A stretch of DNA of 64,000 nt from Hoylesella loescheii (GCA_021531755.1 JADYUK010000002.1:186001-250000), one strand, 5' to 3'; numbered from the stretch's first letter, positions 1-10,052 are shown. Made by a program: numbers and translations. The notes: a model not told the origin generated them from the sequence alone.

Positions 1-1
1 C

Positions 2-217
2 GCTCTTGCAGCCGGTGGTGGTGGCGACTCTCTCGAGCTCTCTACTGGTATTTCAGAGGCCCTCGTCAATACAGCATCTGGTATCTTGACATCATGGTGC
101 GCCGTTGTTGCTTATAACTTCTACTCAAACAAGATCGATAAGCTCACTTACGCTCTTGATGAGGTTGGTTACACTATCGCTAAGACATACGAGGCTAACC
201 ATACAGAAGAGGCTTAA
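2..217 (+). CDS. exbB: MotA/TolQ/ExbB proton channel family protein, C-terminal part
   Basis: This is the last 71 codons of a gene that begins left of the window. The readable part starts with a glycine-rich stretch, then a Thr-rich helix (ISEALVNTASGILTSWCAVV) typical of the last membrane helices of ExbB/TolQ proteins, followed by a short charged tail. Two ExbD genes and a TonB gene follow on the same strand, which fits an ExbB that forms the proton-driven motor with them in the inner membrane. The family call rests on the helix and the context, because the N-terminal two thirds are not visible. Confidence 0.85.
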   Translation, partial: ALAAGGGGDSLELSTGISEALVNTASGILTSWCAVVAYNFYSNKIDKLTYALDEVGYTIAKTYEANHTEEA

Positions 218-250
218 TCTTTTTACTAACCCTTTAAAACTTTTATCACT

Positions 251-871
251 ATGGGTAAAGTAAAAATCAAGAAAGCCGACGTCTGGATTGATATGACCCC
301 GATGTCCGACGTCATGGTCCTCCTCCTCACTTTCTTCATGTTGACTTCTACTTTCGTGAAGAATGAGGCTGTGAAGGTCAATACGCCAGGATCGGTGTCT
401 GAGATCAAAGTTCCAGAGACTGAAGTTCTGCAAATACTCGTTGATAAAGGTGGCAAGATTTTCATTGGGCTTGACAAACCAGGATACATGCAGGAGATGC
501 TCAACAACTTCTCAGGCTCTGTGTCAAACCTCAACCTCTCTGCACCACAGCAGAAGAATTTCGTTGCCCTCGCATCATTCGGAGTACCTCTTGCAGAAAT
601 GTCAAATGTCCTCAGACATGAGTCTTCAGACATCAATAACCTTCAGAAAGAGATGGGTATCCCTACCGACAGCATCAATGGAGGTATGAGTGAGTTCCAG
701 CTCTGGGTGGATGCAGCACGCAACTCGTCTTTCGGAAGCGATATGAAAATCGCTATCAAGGCCGATGCCGCTACACCTTACAAGGTCGTTAAGAAGATGA
801 TGTCCGAACTTCAGGACATGAGTGAGAACCGTTACTATCTTATTACCAACTTAAAGAAGGAGGGTGAATAA
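251..871 (+). CDS. exbD: ExbD/TolR family biopolymer transport protein (first copy)
   Basis: 206 residues. After a short basic N-terminus (GKVKIKKADVWIDMTPMSD) there is one membrane helix (VMVLLLTFFMLTSTFV) carrying the motif D-x-T-P-M-x-D before it, where the second Asp is expected to carry protons. The rest is a periplasmic domain, somewhat longer than the usual 130-150 residue ExbD, as is common in Bacteroidetes. The start ATG lies 33 nt after the exbB stop, and the next exbD begins 2 nt after this stop, so the genes are co-transcribed. It would pair with ExbB to drive TonB. Confidence 0.93.
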   Translation: MGKVKIKKADVWIDMTPMSDVMVLLLTFFMLTSTFVKNEAVKVNTPGSVSEIKVPETEVLQILVDKGGKIFIGLDKPGYMQEMLNNFSGSVSNLNLSAPQQKNFVALASFGVPLAEMSNVLRHESSDINNLQKEMGIPTDSINGGMSEFQLWVDAARNSSFGSDMKIAIKADAATPYKVVKKMMSELQDMSENRYYLITNLKKEGE

Positions 872-873
872 TT

Positions 874-1518
874 ATGGCAAAGAAAAAAGGCTCAAGACAG
901 AAAAAAGCCGAGACCCGCGTCGACTTCACCCCGATGGTGGATATGATGATGCTCCTCATCACCTTCTTCATGTTGTGTACATCGCTTAGCAAGCCGCAGT
1001 CAATGCAGCTCACTATGCCAAGTAACGATAAGAATGTGAACGAGCAAGACCGTGGTGCGACAAAAGCGTCACAGACCATCACAATATACCTCGCAGGTAA
1101 CGACGCAGTTTACCATGTCGATGGTATACCTAACTATGACGATCCAACATGTCTCAAAAAGACAACTTGGGGAGCAAATGGTCTGCGTGATGTCCTCATC
1201 AACCACAAGACAGAAGAAGGATACACTCCTGTTAAGAACATAAAGGCTTCAAAGGCTCTCCTCGACGCCGAGCGCGCCAAGGACAAGACAATGTCAGACT
1301 CCGTCTACAACGCACGCCTTGAGAAAATCAAGAAAGGTGAGCTCGAGACAGGTAAAGTCCCTCCTCTGACTATCATCATCAAGGCTCTTGATACAGCTAA
1401 CTACAAGAACCTCGTTGACGCTCTTGACGAAATGCAGATTTGTGCAATTGGTAAGTATGTTATCGACCAGGTTAATGATGACGACCTCAAGCTCCTCAAT
1501 GCAGCTGGCGTGAAATAA
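874..1518 (+). CDS. exbD: ExbD/TolR family biopolymer transport protein (second copy)
   Basis: 214 residues, a second ExbD paralogue. It has a Lys-rich cytoplasmic start (KKKGSRQKKAETRVDFTPMV), the D-F-T-P-M-V-D motif and one membrane helix (MMMLLITFFMLC). Its periplasmic part is longer than the textbook ExbD and differs clearly from the first copy, so this is not a recent duplication. Two non-identical ExbDs in tandem before tonB is the usual Bacteroidales arrangement; it is thought that they form a heteromeric stator, but that is inference here. It starts 2 nt after the previous stop codon, consistent with translational coupling. Confidence 0.92.
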   Translation: MAKKKGSRQKKAETRVDFTPMVDMMMLLITFFMLCTSLSKPQSMQLTMPSNDKNVNEQDRGATKASQTITIYLAGNDAVYHVDGIPNYDDPTCLKKTTWGANGLRDVLINHKTEEGYTPVKNIKASKALLDAERAKDKTMSDSVYNARLEKIKKGELETGKVPPLTIIIKALDTANYKNLVDALDEMQICAIGKYVIDQVNDDDLKLLNAAGVK

Positions 1519-1560
1519 TACCTGAGAGATAATTAACCCATAAACAGAAATATCCGAACT

Positions 1561-2391
1561 ATGTCAAAAATAGATCTTATTTCAAATGATTGGATCGAGC
1601 TCGTCTTTGCCGGTCGTAATCATGCCTATGGTGCTTATCAGTTGCGTAAGTCAACCGGAAAACGTAACCTCTGGTCTATGGTTTTCGTCGCTGCTGTCGC
1701 AGCATTAGCATACGTAGGTCTCGCAGCATATAACACATATCAGGAACAGCAGAAAGCTCGCTTCGAGGCTGAGATGGAAGCTTCACTCCTCGAACAGAAG
1801 AAAGAAGCTAAGGTCGAGAAGAAGACCGAGGCTCCTAAGATAGAGGTCCAGAAGGTAGAGAAGGTTAAGTCTTCTATCGCCTTCACACCTCCTGTAATCA
1901 AGAAAGACTCCGAGGTTAAGCCTGAGGAGGAAATGAAGACACAGGACGAGCTCAATGAGAACAAGACTGCCATCGGCGCCTTCGACGTGAAGGGTAACGA
2001 CGAGGAAGGCGGTACTGTCCTCAAGGCTGTCGAGGAAATCGCTACTCCTGAACCTCCTAAGCACGAGGAAGAGAACAAGGTATTCGACGTCGTGGAGCAG
2101 ATGCCATCATTCCCTGGTGGACCAAGCGCTCTCATGGCTTACCTCTCTTCTCATGTGAAGTATCCTGCTGTAGCTGAGGAGAATGGTATACAGGGACGCG
2201 TTACTGTTCAGTTCGTCGTTGAGAAGGACGGTAGCGTGACTGACGTGAAGACAATGAAGTCTGTCGATCCTTCACTCGACCGTGAGGCAGAGCGAGTTGT
2301 CAGGTCAATGCCTAAGTGGATACCTGGTAAGCAGAACGGTTCTGCCGTTCGTGTGAAATACTTCGTTCCTGTTGTATTCCGCCTCCAGTAA
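1561..2391 (+). CDS. tonB: TonB family energy-transducing protein
   Basis: 276 residues. The N-terminus (NDWIELVFAGRNHAYGAYQL) is the signature seen in many Bacteroidetes TonB proteins, followed by a membrane helix near residues 38-57, a long Lys/Glu/Pro-rich spacer that would span the periplasm (about 60-170), and a C-terminal TonB domain (about 185-276) with YPAVAEENGIQGRVTVQFVV and a final beta strand ending in FVPVVFRL. It transmits force from ExbBD to TonB-dependent outer-membrane receptors. It is the last gene before a strong terminator, 42 nt after exbD. Confidence 0.95.
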   Translation: MSKIDLISNDWIELVFAGRNHAYGAYQLRKSTGKRNLWSMVFVAAVAALAYVGLAAYNTYQEQQKARFEAEMEASLLEQKKEAKVEKKTEAPKIEVQKVEKVKSSIAFTPPVIKKDSEVKPEEEMKTQDELNENKTAIGAFDVKGNDEEGGTVLKAVEEIATPEPPKHEEENKVFDVVEQMPSFPGGPSALMAYLSSHVKYPAVAEENGIQGRVTVQFVVEKDGSVTDVKTMKSVDPSLDREAERVVRSMPKWIPGKQNGSAVRVKYFVPVVFRLQ

Positions 2392-2427
2392 TCATGACAG
2401 ATTTATATCTTGAATGAAATATAAGTG

Positions 2428-2485
2428 AAGAGTAGTGGTGAGGCTTCTCCCAAGAGAGGGTTTACCTCTACTCTTTGCTTTTTAA
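2428..2485 (+). terminator. Rho-independent terminator after tonB
   Basis: An inverted repeat AAGAGTAG (2428-2435) with CTACTCTT (2468-2475), extended by GGT/ACC with one mismatch, is followed by TTTGCTTTTTAATT. It ends the exbB-exbD-exbD-tonB unit. Confidence 0.75.
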
Positions 2486-2673
2486 TTGTAAATAGAAACC
2501 TGACGCTTGTACTTAATGTAGGCCTCATACATAACGTACGTATATCACATTTTTATGTCGTCCTTACGGCAAAATAGATATTCGTTATAAATTGCCGCAC
2601 AACATAGCGTCAAGACTCGCTATCGAGATAAGCGAAAAAACTTTTGACCGTATCCCATCATAACAGCTAAAGA

Positions 2674-3657
2674 ATGAAAGTATCTGAAGTAACCAATCGA
2701 AATATACTGACATATATATTGACGCTCACACTCACATTGTTGGTTTTCTGCTCTTGTGGTAACAAGCAGAAGTCCAAGAATGCCAGAACGGACACTTATG
2801 CATCAGGTGAGATGGTACTCATGTGCGATGAAAGCTTCAGCCCTATTATAGAAGAGGAACTACGCGTATTCCATGCCACATACCCCGATGCGCATGTCAC
2901 ACCACAATACACCAATGAGCTCGATGCTGTCAACGCGCTTATGCAGCAGAAGGTTCATCTCATTATAACAGCAAAGAACTTTACAGAGAAACAGCTCAAC
3001 TACTTCAAGTCGAATAACCTCCAGCCACGCTATTTCCCACTCGGATATGATGGCCTTGCACTTATTTGCAACAACCAGAATACAGACTCATGTATAACGG
3101 TTAATGATGTGAAACGTATCCTCAGCGGACAGGCCAGAGACTGGAATGAGATTAATAAAGGCTCAAAGCTTGGAGTGATTGATGTCGTGTTCGATAACAA
3201 CAAGTCGGCTGCCGTGCATTTTGCTGTCGATTCCATCCTTGGCGGGAAACCTATAAATAGCCCCAATATAACAGCCGTAAAGACCAGTGCCGAAGTGATT
3301 AATTATGTTGAGAAGACTCCCAATGCCATCGGCATCATCGGCAGTAACTGGCTGAACGACAAGCGTGACACAACTAACGTGACGTTCAAGAAGAATATAA
3401 CTGTCATGTCCATCTCGCAGATGGAGACAGCAACAGAGATGAACAGCTGGAAACCATATCAGCTATATCTGCTTGACGGTCGCTATGCCTTCACACGCAC
3501 AGTGTATGCTCTCCTCGTAGACCCCTATCACGGCCTTCCCGTAGGATTCGCCAATTTCCTACAGTCACCAATAGGCCAGAAGATAATTCTCAAATCTGCC
3601 CTGCTACCTTATCGCGGAGATTTGACATTTAGAAAAGTTAACGTAAAGACAGAGTGA
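2674..3657 (+). CDS. PstS-like substrate-binding lipoprotein (PBP superfamily)
   Basis: 327 residues. The N-terminus has a hydrophobic stretch ending in VFCSC-GN, a plausible lipobox (residue 28 or so), so the protein is expected to be a lipoprotein. The mature part reads as a type 2 periplasmic-binding protein of the phosphate-binding (PBP_like_2/PstS) kind: LMCDESFSPIIEEELRVF at the start of the fold, FPLGYDGLALICN in the middle and IGIIGSNW later. No pst permease genes are nearby, and position between tonB and a TPR gene is typical of Bacteroidales, so a true phosphate transport role is doubtful; it may serve the TonB system. Family sure, function not. Confidence 0.8.
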   Translation: MKVSEVTNRNILTYILTLTLTLLVFCSCGNKQKSKNARTDTYASGEMVLMCDESFSPIIEEELRVFHATYPDAHVTPQYTNELDAVNALMQQKVHLIITAKNFTEKQLNYFKSNNLQPRYFPLGYDGLALICNNQNTDSCITVNDVKRILSGQARDWNEINKGSKLGVIDVVFDNNKSAAVHFAVDSILGGKPINSPNITAVKTSAEVINYVEKTPNAIGIIGSNWLNDKRDTTNVTFKKNITVMSISQMETATEMNSWKPYQLYLLDGRYAFTRTVYALLVDPYHGLPVGFANFLQSPIGQKIILKSALLPYRGDLTFRKVNVKTE

Positions 3658-3941
3658 TACTAATTAAACTTTCCCCCTGCTCATGTTGTCATAAAGATAA
3701 AGGTTACAGAAAATTCTCTTAATCAAAAACTAATGACATAAATCACCGGTGGTAATGTTCATAGTATAACTTTCACATTAATATCAACACAATACTCAGG
3801 AAATAAAGATACATACCGAGACAAGAAGACATAGGACAAGTGAAAACCTTTTCAGTCTATGTAAACTGAAAGAAGACTTGTAGAAAAAATAACAGTTAAC
3901 AGAAAAGTAATAATAGAAGAACCATCTTAAACCAAGTGATT

Positions 3942-5378
3942 ATGAAGACAATCAAATATCTTTTCGTCGGAGCGCTGATGACAGTCCTCAGCGTTCCTGC
4001 AATGGCACAGGTGTCCATTGCTGATGCAGTTAAGGAAATCAAGAGTTCAAAGGATGCAAAGGCTACAGAGGCAGTCGTTAAGCAGGCTTATAAGCTTGTC
4101 AAGAAGAATGCCGTCGAGGTGGCTAAGCTCGGACGCGCATACCTCGATGTTAAGGATACTCTTAACGCCCGCAAGTATGCTCAGCTCGCCATCAAGGCCA
4201 ACAAGAACTCTGCTGCTGGCTATCTCCTCCAGGGAGATATCGAGGTTTTCAACGATAACCCAGGTGAGGCTGCAGCATGGTATCAGAATGCCATCTACTT
4301 CGACTCAAAGAACGCTGAGGCTTACAAGAAGTATGCGTTCATCTATCGCGGACGTGATCCAAAGCAGGCAGTACAGACCCTTGAGCAGCTCCGCACAGTA
4401 GACCCATCTTACCCTGTTGACGCAGAGGCAGGACACATCTATTATATGTCTGCTACCAAGAACTCTGCTTACATGCCTCTCGCACTTGAGAGCTATCAGA
4501 AAGTCCAGCTTCCAGCTCTCGCTAAGCTTGAGTCTTACTACATGACAGAGTATGCTCTCGTAGCTTTTGCAAGCCAGAAGAATGATCTCTCTAAGAAAAT
4601 TGCTGAGTTTGGTCTGCAGACAAAGCCACGCAATGCAGGCTACAATCGTCTCGCCCTTTACAACTCTGTCGAGCTCAAGCAGTATGACGACGCTATCAAG
4701 TATGTTGACCGTCTCTTCAATCAGAGCGACTCACTTGAGGCCACAGCCAACGACTTCAAGTTCGCAGCCCTTGCCTATGCAGGTGCGAAGAACTATGACG
4801 AGGCTATCAACTATTACACAAAGCAGCTTAATGCCGTAGAGGATGCAGAGGACAAGGCTGCTACACTCAAGGCTATCTCTGATACTTATAAGGAGAAAGG
4901 CGACCTCGTCAACTCTCTTGCAAAGTATGAGGAGTATCTCAAGATCAACCCTTCAGCCAACGCAAACGACTATGCCGGTTTTGCCAATATCTACCGCAAT
5001 ATGGCGGCTGAGCAGACAGGCGCAGAGCAGGCTGCATCAGTCGAGAAGGCTATCGCCATATATAACGACATGAAGGTGAAGTATCCAACTTCTGCCGACT
5101 ACTCTAACTTTATGGCAGCTCGTACTATTCAGCTGCTCGACGCTGACCAGAAGAAGGGTCTTGCAAAGCCATACTATGAGGCTCTCGTTACCTCTATCGA
5201 GACAGCAGGCATAAAGTCTGACGCAGACAAGTCACGCATCAAGGAGGCTTACACATACCTCGGCATTTATCTCTTCAAGATTATGAACGACAGCGCAGCC
5301 GCAAAACCATACTTCGACAAGCTCATCTCTATTGACCCAGAGAATGAACTCGCAAAGAAGGTGCTCGCTACATATTAA
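3942..5378 (+). CDS. TPR-repeat protein, secreted or periplasmic
   Basis: 478 residues counted from ATG 3942; a GTG two codons upstream is possible but the ATG gives a clean signal peptide (MKTIKYLFVGALMTVLSVPA, cleavage after AMA-Q). The rest is helical, rich in Ala, Lys and Tyr, with repeated tetratricopeptide-like units such as NAEAYKKYAFIYRGRDPKQA and DYAGFANIYRNMAAE, so it is a scaffold for protein contacts in the periplasm. It follows the TonB cluster and the PstS-like gene on the same strand, separated by about 280 nt, and probably works with that system. No enzymatic motif is seen. Confidence 0.85.
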   Translation: MKTIKYLFVGALMTVLSVPAMAQVSIADAVKEIKSSKDAKATEAVVKQAYKLVKKNAVEVAKLGRAYLDVKDTLNARKYAQLAIKANKNSAAGYLLQGDIEVFNDNPGEAAAWYQNAIYFDSKNAEAYKKYAFIYRGRDPKQAVQTLEQLRTVDPSYPVDAEAGHIYYMSATKNSAYMPLALESYQKVQLPALAKLESYYMTEYALVAFASQKNDLSKKIAEFGLQTKPRNAGYNRLALYNSVELKQYDDAIKYVDRLFNQSDSLEATANDFKFAALAYAGAKNYDEAINYYTKQLNAVEDAEDKAATLKAISDTYKEKGDLVNSLAKYEEYLKINPSANANDYAGFANIYRNMAAEQTGAEQAASVEKAIAIYNDMKVKYPTSADYSNFMAARTIQLLDADQKKGLAKPYYEALVTSIETAGIKSDADKSRIKEAYTYLGIYLFKIMNDSAAAKPYFDKLISIDPENELAKKVLATY

Positions 5379-5404
5379 AAATAATATTCGTTAATCATAC
5401 TTCC

Positions 5405-5440
5405 TGGGGCAGACATGATTGTCTGCCCCATATTAATTTT
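5405..5440 (+). terminator. Terminator after the TPR gene
   Basis: A perfect 11-bp stem TGGGGCAGACA (5405-5415) / TGTCTGCCCCA (5420-5430) with loop TGAT, followed by TATTAATTTT. It closes the TPR transcript before tadA. Confidence 0.85.
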
Positions 5441-5467
5441 CTTTGTACTTTTATTCCATTCCCACTT

Positions 5468-5938
5468 ATGCCCACATCTACCATGATATCCCCTGCCTCC
5501 TTATCCGACGATGAGCGCTTTATGCGTATGGCACTCGCCGAGGCACACGCGGCAGGGGCCGCTGGCGAGATTCCTATAGGTGCCGTAATAGTCTCACGGG
5601 GCATCGTCCTCTCACGTGCTCATAACCTCACTGAGACATTGTGCGATGTCACAGCACATGCTGAGATGCAGGCCATAACGGCTGCCGCAAACACATTGGG
5701 CGGTAAATACCTTACTGACTGCACTCTTTACGTCACTGTCGAGCCATGCCCAATGTGTGCGGGAGCTATCGGATGGGCACAGATAAAGAGGGTGGTTTAT
5801 GGTTGCCCTGACCCGAAACGTGGATTCAGGGAATATTCGCCGCGTGCGCTGCATCCTAAGACAACAGTGACCGAGGGCATACTTGCGGATGAATGCCGGG
5901 AGCTGATGCAGAATTTCTTCCGCAGTAAGCGCAGATGA
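5468..5938 (+). CDS. tadA: tRNA adenosine(34) deaminase
   Basis: 156 residues, the usual TadA length. It carries the zinc deaminase motifs: H64-A-E66 (in TAHAEMQAI) for zinc and proton shuttling and P-C94-P-M-C97 for the other zinc ligands. It converts A34 to inosine in tRNA-Arg(ACG). The first in-frame ATG (5468) gives a 5-residue extension; an internal start at Met6 is possible. A related guanine/cytosine deaminase is the alternative, but PCPMCAGAI plus the C-terminal NFFR tail favour TadA. Confidence 0.9.
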   Translation: MPTSTMISPASLSDDERFMRMALAEAHAAGAAGEIPIGAVIVSRGIVLSRAHNLTETLCDVTAHAEMQAITAAANTLGGKYLTDCTLYVTVEPCPMCAGAIGWAQIKRVVYGCPDPKRGFREYSPRALHPKTTVTEGILADECRELMQNFFRSKRR

Positions 5939-6017
5939 CATATGGGTGATTATTAGGCGAATAATATGTGAAAAAAAACTACTATTGACAACACAAAAGC
6001 AAGAACAGACATTTATA

Positions 6018-7631
6018 ATGAAGGCAGATATTGAAATAGCGCGTGAGACGGTGCTCGCCCCAATTCAGGATATAGCGGCAGGCATCGGTATCCCAACAGA
6101 CAGGTTAGAACAATATGGCCGGTATATGGCCAAAGTCCCAGAGAAGCTTATTGACGACGACAAAGTGTCGCGCTCAAAACTCATACTTGTGACAGCCATG
6201 ACACCTACCAAGAGTGGTAACGGCAAGACAACGGTATCCATCGGTCTTGCCCTTGGCATGGCAAAGATTGGCAAACGTGCCATCCTCGCCTTGCGTGAGC
6301 CCTCTCTCGGCCCATGTTTTGGCATGAAAGGCGGTGCTGCCGGTGGTGGCTATGCGCAGGTATTGCCAATGGAGAAAATCAACCTCCACTTCACTGGCGA
6401 TTTCCATGCTATCACCTCAGCCCATAACATGATAACCGCTCTTCTCGACAATTATATCTACCAGCATCAGGAAGAAGGGTTCCATCTGAAGCGCATACTT
6501 TGGAAACGTGTGCTTGATGTCAACGACCGCAACCTCCGGTTTATCACAACAGGTCAGGGCGGCCCTAAGGATGGTGTCACACTTCCGTCGGGTTTTGATA
6601 TCACTCCTGCCTCCGAGATAATGGCGATACTATGCCTCGCCACATCACTCGATGACCTCCGCCATCGCATAGAGAATATTATCCTCGGTATAAAAGATGA
6701 TGACACTCCTTTCACAGTGAGGGACCTTGGTGTAGCCGGGGCTATCACTGTTCTTCTGATGGATGCCATACATCCTAATCTCGTGCAGACAACTGAGCGG
6801 ACTGCTGCTTTCGTACATGGCGGCCCGTTCGCAAATATCGCACATGGCTGCAACTCCATCCTTGCTACAAAGATGGCGATGACCTACGGTGAGTATGCAA
6901 TCACAGAGGCAGGCTTCGGTGCTGACCTTGGAGCAGAGAAGTTCCTTGATATCAAATGTCGCAAGGCCGGTATCGCTCCTGCTGCTACTGTCCTTATCAT
7001 TACGTCTGCAGCGCTCGCTATCCATGGCTGGGAGAATGTTGAGCGTCATCTTTCTAATCTTAGAGCTTTTGGCCAGAAAGTCGTTGTCTGCCTTAATAAG
7101 TTCCCTCACGATACAGAAGATGTGATTGCCGATATCCGTAGCCATGTCGAGGCTTACGGAGTTGCTTTCGCTGTCAACCGCTCTTTTGCTGAAGGTGGTG
7201 TGGGTGCTATTGACTTCGCACGGACCGTGGTTGAAGTCGCTGAGAGTGGAGATGTGCCATCCGTCACATATACTTATGATGACAACGACAGCGTGAAGGA
7301 GAAGATTCGGAAGGTCTGCATGGGTCTTTATGGTGCCTCAGAGCTGACATATAGCGATGAAGCTGAGGAGACTATTGCTGCTATCGACTCTATGGGTTTG
7401 AGCCATCTGCCCGTTTGTATCGCCAAGACACAGTATTCATTCTCCACCGACGCTAAGGCCACAGGAGCTCCCTCTGGACACACTGTCCATATACGTAACA
7501 TAGTCATTAATGCTGGTGCGGAGATGATTGTCGCTGTTGCCGGAGCCATTCTCCGTATGCCAGGTCTCCCTAAGTCGCCACAGGCAGAGCGTATTGATAT
7601 TGTAAACGGACAGATAGAGGGACTTTCGTGA
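6018..7631 (+). CDS. fhs: Formate--tetrahydrofolate ligase
   Basis: 537 residues from ATG 6018 ([10 protein letters not shown]); the open frame extends further upstream but that part is not family-like. The P-loop [11 protein letters not shown] is present (residues about 58-68) along with [21 protein letters not shown] and the folate-site region FTGDFHAI. It makes 10-formyl-THF from formate, THF and ATP, feeding purine and fMet synthesis. It is about 20 residues shorter than the textbook enzyme but all core motifs are there. It lies alone between tadA and a convergent ddh, with a bidirectional terminator between. Confidence 0.96.
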   Translation: MKADIEIARETVLAPIQDIAAGIGIPTDRLEQYGRYMAKVPEKLIDDDKVSRSKLILVTAMTPTKSGNGKTTVSIGLALGMAKIGKRAILALREPSLGPCFGMKGGAAGGGYAQVLPMEKINLHFTGDFHAITSAHNMITALLDNYIYQHQEEGFHLKRILWKRVLDVNDRNLRFITTGQGGPKDGVTLPSGFDITPASEIMAILCLATSLDDLRHRIENIILGIKDDDTPFTVRDLGVAGAITVLLMDAIHPNLVQTTERTAAFVHGGPFANIAHGCNSILATKMAMTYGEYAITEAGFGADLGAEKFLDIKCRKAGIAPAATVLIITSAALAIHGWENVERHLSNLRAFGQKVVVCLNKFPHDTEDVIADIRSHVEAYGVAFAVNRSFAEGGVGAIDFARTVVEVAESGDVPSVTYTYDDNDSVKEKIRKVCMGLYGASELTYSDEAEETIAAIDSMGLSHLPVCIAKTQYSFSTDAKATGAPSGHTVHIRNIVINAGAEMIVAVAGAILRMPGLPKSPQAERIDIVNGQIEGLS

Positions 7632-7780
7632 GTCGTGCCCAGTCTGGGCTTAGGCACAGCCATTTAGCATACACTGGAACCAGCCCGTGAAGTTGGGAAA
7701 CCTTAGCCTATCCTTACATGTCGGCTGTTGTAAAAAAATATTATTACTGTCCGCTAAACATCAATCAAGAGAATACCTAA

Positions 7781-7860
7781 AAGAGGCTGTGTCAGTTCAT
7801 TTTGACACAGCCTCTTGAATTATTTATAGGCTGCCGGTATATCTCCGACAGCCTATTCTA
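7781..7860. terminator. Bidirectional terminator region between fhs and ddh
   Basis: A perfect 14-bp inverted repeat, AAGAGGCTGTGTCA (7781-7794) and TGACACAGCCTCTT (7803-7816), with T-rich flanks on both strands. A second smaller hairpin TAGGCTG...CAGCCTA follows at about 7827-7857. They sit between two converging genes. Confidence 0.8.
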
Positions 7861-7894
7861 TATGGTGGGTCAACCACTATCTCGCCTTATCATT

Positions 7895-8794
7895 CTACAC
7901 GAGACGGCCTATGGCAGACTCGCGGTCCTCTGGAAGATAGTCCACAACAGGTATCTCTATCATAGTATAGCAACCTGGCTGCTGACGCATTGACGCACGT
8001 GCCACATTGACAAGCACCTGTCCTGTCAGGGCTGGGTTGTTAATCGACATGTCGAATGAGAGACGCTGGTTCTGTGTCTTGCCTGATACACCTTTGCGTA
8101 CGAGGTGTACGCCATGTCCCATGTCACGTACATCATCGACTGATGAAACCTGGAAGACATGTGTCTCGTCTGATGCGAAGTAAGGGTCGGCCTTGATAGC
8201 TGCTGTCACTTCGTCGAGCGATGCTCCATCCTCCAGCTCCACATATACCATGCGGCGGTGTATACCCTCTCCGAGAGGAATGGTCATTGACAGCGCGTCC
8301 TTCACTCCCGCTTTAGAGCGTACGCATACGCTGTGCCCCATCGACATGCCCGGACCGAAGTTTGTGTATGACAGCCCCTTCGGCGCAAGGCTCTCCATGA
8401 GAGTGCGTACAACAGAGTCAGAGCCCGGGTCCCAGCCTGCGGCTATGACGCTGACAGTGTTAGTGGCTTTGTTAATCTTGTCGAGACGGTTATGGTAACC
8501 GAGTATCGCTGAGTGGATGTCGAATGAGTCGACAGTGTTGATGCCTAATGGCAGAATCTGATTTGCGTATTCCTCACACGAGCGTGTAGGTGTGGCGAGT
8601 ATTGCAACATCAACATTCTCAAGCTCTTTGATGTCGCTCACTACGTTATAGTCGCTGATTTCCTTTGGACAGTCCTTTGCGCCCTGACGGCGCACTATGC
8701 CTGCAACCTCAAAGTCAGGCGCAGCCTCAAGCGCTTCAAGTGTGAAGCGTCCGATGTTGCCGTAGCCTACTACGGCAGCTCTAATCTTCTTCAT
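7895..8794 (-). CDS. ddh: meso-diaminopimelate D-dehydrogenase
   Basis: 299 residues, the normal length. The Rossmann motif is at the start (AAVVGYGNIGR), followed by CPKEISDYNVV and the substrate-binding region AGWDPGSDSVVRTL. The enzyme makes meso-DAP in one NADPH-dependent step from tetrahydrodipicolinate, supplying peptidoglycan and lysine. Its presence is a known trait of many Bacteroidales. It is transcribed alone, towards fhs, from a promoter near 8890 (TAATTTTGC on the reverse strand). Confidence 0.95.
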   Translation of the reverse strand: MKKIRAAVVGYGNIGRFTLEALEAAPDFEVAGIVRRQGAKDCPKEISDYNVVSDIKELENVDVAILATPTRSCEEYANQILPLGINTVDSFDIHSAILGYHNRLDKINKATNTVSVIAAGWDPGSDSVVRTLMESLAPKGLSYTNFGPGMSMGHSVCVRSKAGVKDALSMTIPLGEGIHRRMVYVELEDGASLDEVTAAIKADPYFASDETHVFQVSSVDDVRDMGHGVHLVRKGVSGKTQNQRLSFDMSINNPALTGQVLVNVARASMRQQPGCYTMIEIPVVDYLPEDRESAIGRLV

Positions 8795-8886
8795 GTTTTC
8801 TTTTTATGTTTGTTGTTATTGATTGCTTAATGGCATGGGGTGATGTATATGTCAAAATTATATGTCATATGTTTTTCCTCGGTCGG

Positions 8887-8895
8887 CAAAATTAG
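8887..8895 (-). promoter_or_regulatory. Probable -7 box of ddh
   Basis: The reverse strand reads TAATTTTGC, matching the Bacteroidetes TAnnTTTG element, about 95 nt before the ddh start. No clear TTG was found at the -33 position. Confidence 0.4.
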
Positions 8896-8971
8896 TAAAA
8901 ATCTGTTTATCCTACATGGTTTATGGCTTACATGATATGCAAAAATATAATTATTTAACATTAAAAACGTA

Positions 8972-9000
8972 TTGTAATACAATAATTGGAGTATTTTTGC
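8972..9000 (+). promoter_or_regulatory. Promoter of ruvA
   Basis: TTG at 8972-8974, 17-nt spacer, then TATTTTTGC at 8992-9000. This matches the Bacteroidetes primary sigma consensus and predicts a leader of about 60 nt before ruvA. Confidence 0.6.
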
Positions 9001-9067
9001 GTTATTATTGTGTGTTTATACGCACTTGTTTACGTGTGTAAGGTGATACATAAAAAATGCTTTCAAA

Positions 9068-9697
9068 ATGATAGAATACATCAAGGGCGAGCTGACCGAG
9101 CTTTCTCCAGCATTAGCTGTTGTGGAGGCTCATGGTGTAGGGTATGCCCTCGCTATAACTCTGAATACATATACCGCACTCCAGAAGACAGGGGCAGGCC
9201 ATGAGGTCAAGGTCTTTGTCCACGAGCAGTTAGTTACAGGGGGGCGTGACGACTCGTTCTCTCTCTTCGGATTCGCCACTAAGCAGGAGAGAGAGCTGTA
9301 CCGTCTTCTCATAACTGTCAATGGCATAGGAGGGAACACGGCGCGGATGGTGTTGTCTGCCACAACGCCTGGCGACCTCTGCAATACCATAGCGTCGGGA
9401 AACGAGAAGATGCTGAGGACAGTGAAGGGCATAGGGCCTAAGGCTGCCCAGCGCATCATCCTGGAGCTGAAGGATAAGATTGTGACGCTCGGCATAGCAT
9501 CAGAGCTGCATGCAAGTCCTGCAACCGGAGCCACGACAAACATAAACGGTGCGGTGAGAGACGAGGCGATTGCAGCGATGGCAGCTCTCGGATTCCCACC
9601 TGCTCCGTCGGCAAAGGTGATAACGGAAATACTGTCACAGGCACCAGATACTCCTGTCGAGCAGGTAATAAAACAAGCCTTGAAGATGGTGAAATGA
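9068..9697 (+). CDS. ruvA: Holliday junction branch migration protein RuvA
   Basis: 209 residues. The N-terminal OB-fold (MIEYIKGELTELSPALAVVE) is followed by two helix-hairpin-helix motifs (LYRLLITVNGIGGNTARMVL and LRTVKGIGPKAAQRIILELK) and a flexible linker with a C-terminal three-helix domain that contacts RuvB. It binds four-way junctions and guides RuvB. The gene stands before sprA, an order I recall from other Bacteroidetes. Confidence 0.97.
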   Translation: MIEYIKGELTELSPALAVVEAHGVGYALAITLNTYTALQKTGAGHEVKVFVHEQLVTGGRDDSFSLFGFATKQERELYRLLITVNGIGGNTARMVLSATTPGDLCNTIASGNEKMLRTVKGIGPKAAQRIILELKDKIVTLGIASELHASPATGATTNINGAVRDEAIAAMAALGFPPAPSAKVITEILSQAPDTPVEQVIKQALKMVK

Positions 9698-10052
9698 CCA
9701 TCGTGACGTGGACTGTGGTGAGAATTGTGAGGGGCTGGCAAAACAGCTGGATGACAAGGATATGGGACTTGACAGCCTTCTGATAAATATGTGACGCGCA
9801 TCGATAGTGATTTGTACGTGAAGCAACCCCTCGTCTCGCTTCCATATATTGCTCTTGGCTGTAGGAGAGCGAAAGCCCCCTCATGCTACATGCGGTGCAG
9901 ATAGGATGAGCTATCCACATATAGGCTTGTGCCGTAAACAGGAACAAGCCAATGCCGAACAACATTATTTCTTTCTCGAATACAGCCTTCCCAACCACAC
10001 ATGACGGCATCGGACATGACGGCGTGGAGACAGAAAGAGTGGCAAAAGGCAA
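9698..10052 (+). other. Spacer between ruvA and sprA with no recognisable gene
   Basis: 355 bases. I see no convincing ORF, RNA or terminator. Reading frames that cross it on the reverse strand continue deep into sprA antisense and are not protein-like. Confidence 0.6.

Noticed and set aside
2674..3657. A true phosphate ABC transporter locus
   Set aside because: Only the binding protein is present; no pstC, pstA, pstB or phoU nearby.
3659..3941. Possible riboswitch in front of the TPR gene
   Set aside because: I found no conserved core of known riboswitches and no convincing stem; A/T-rich leader only.
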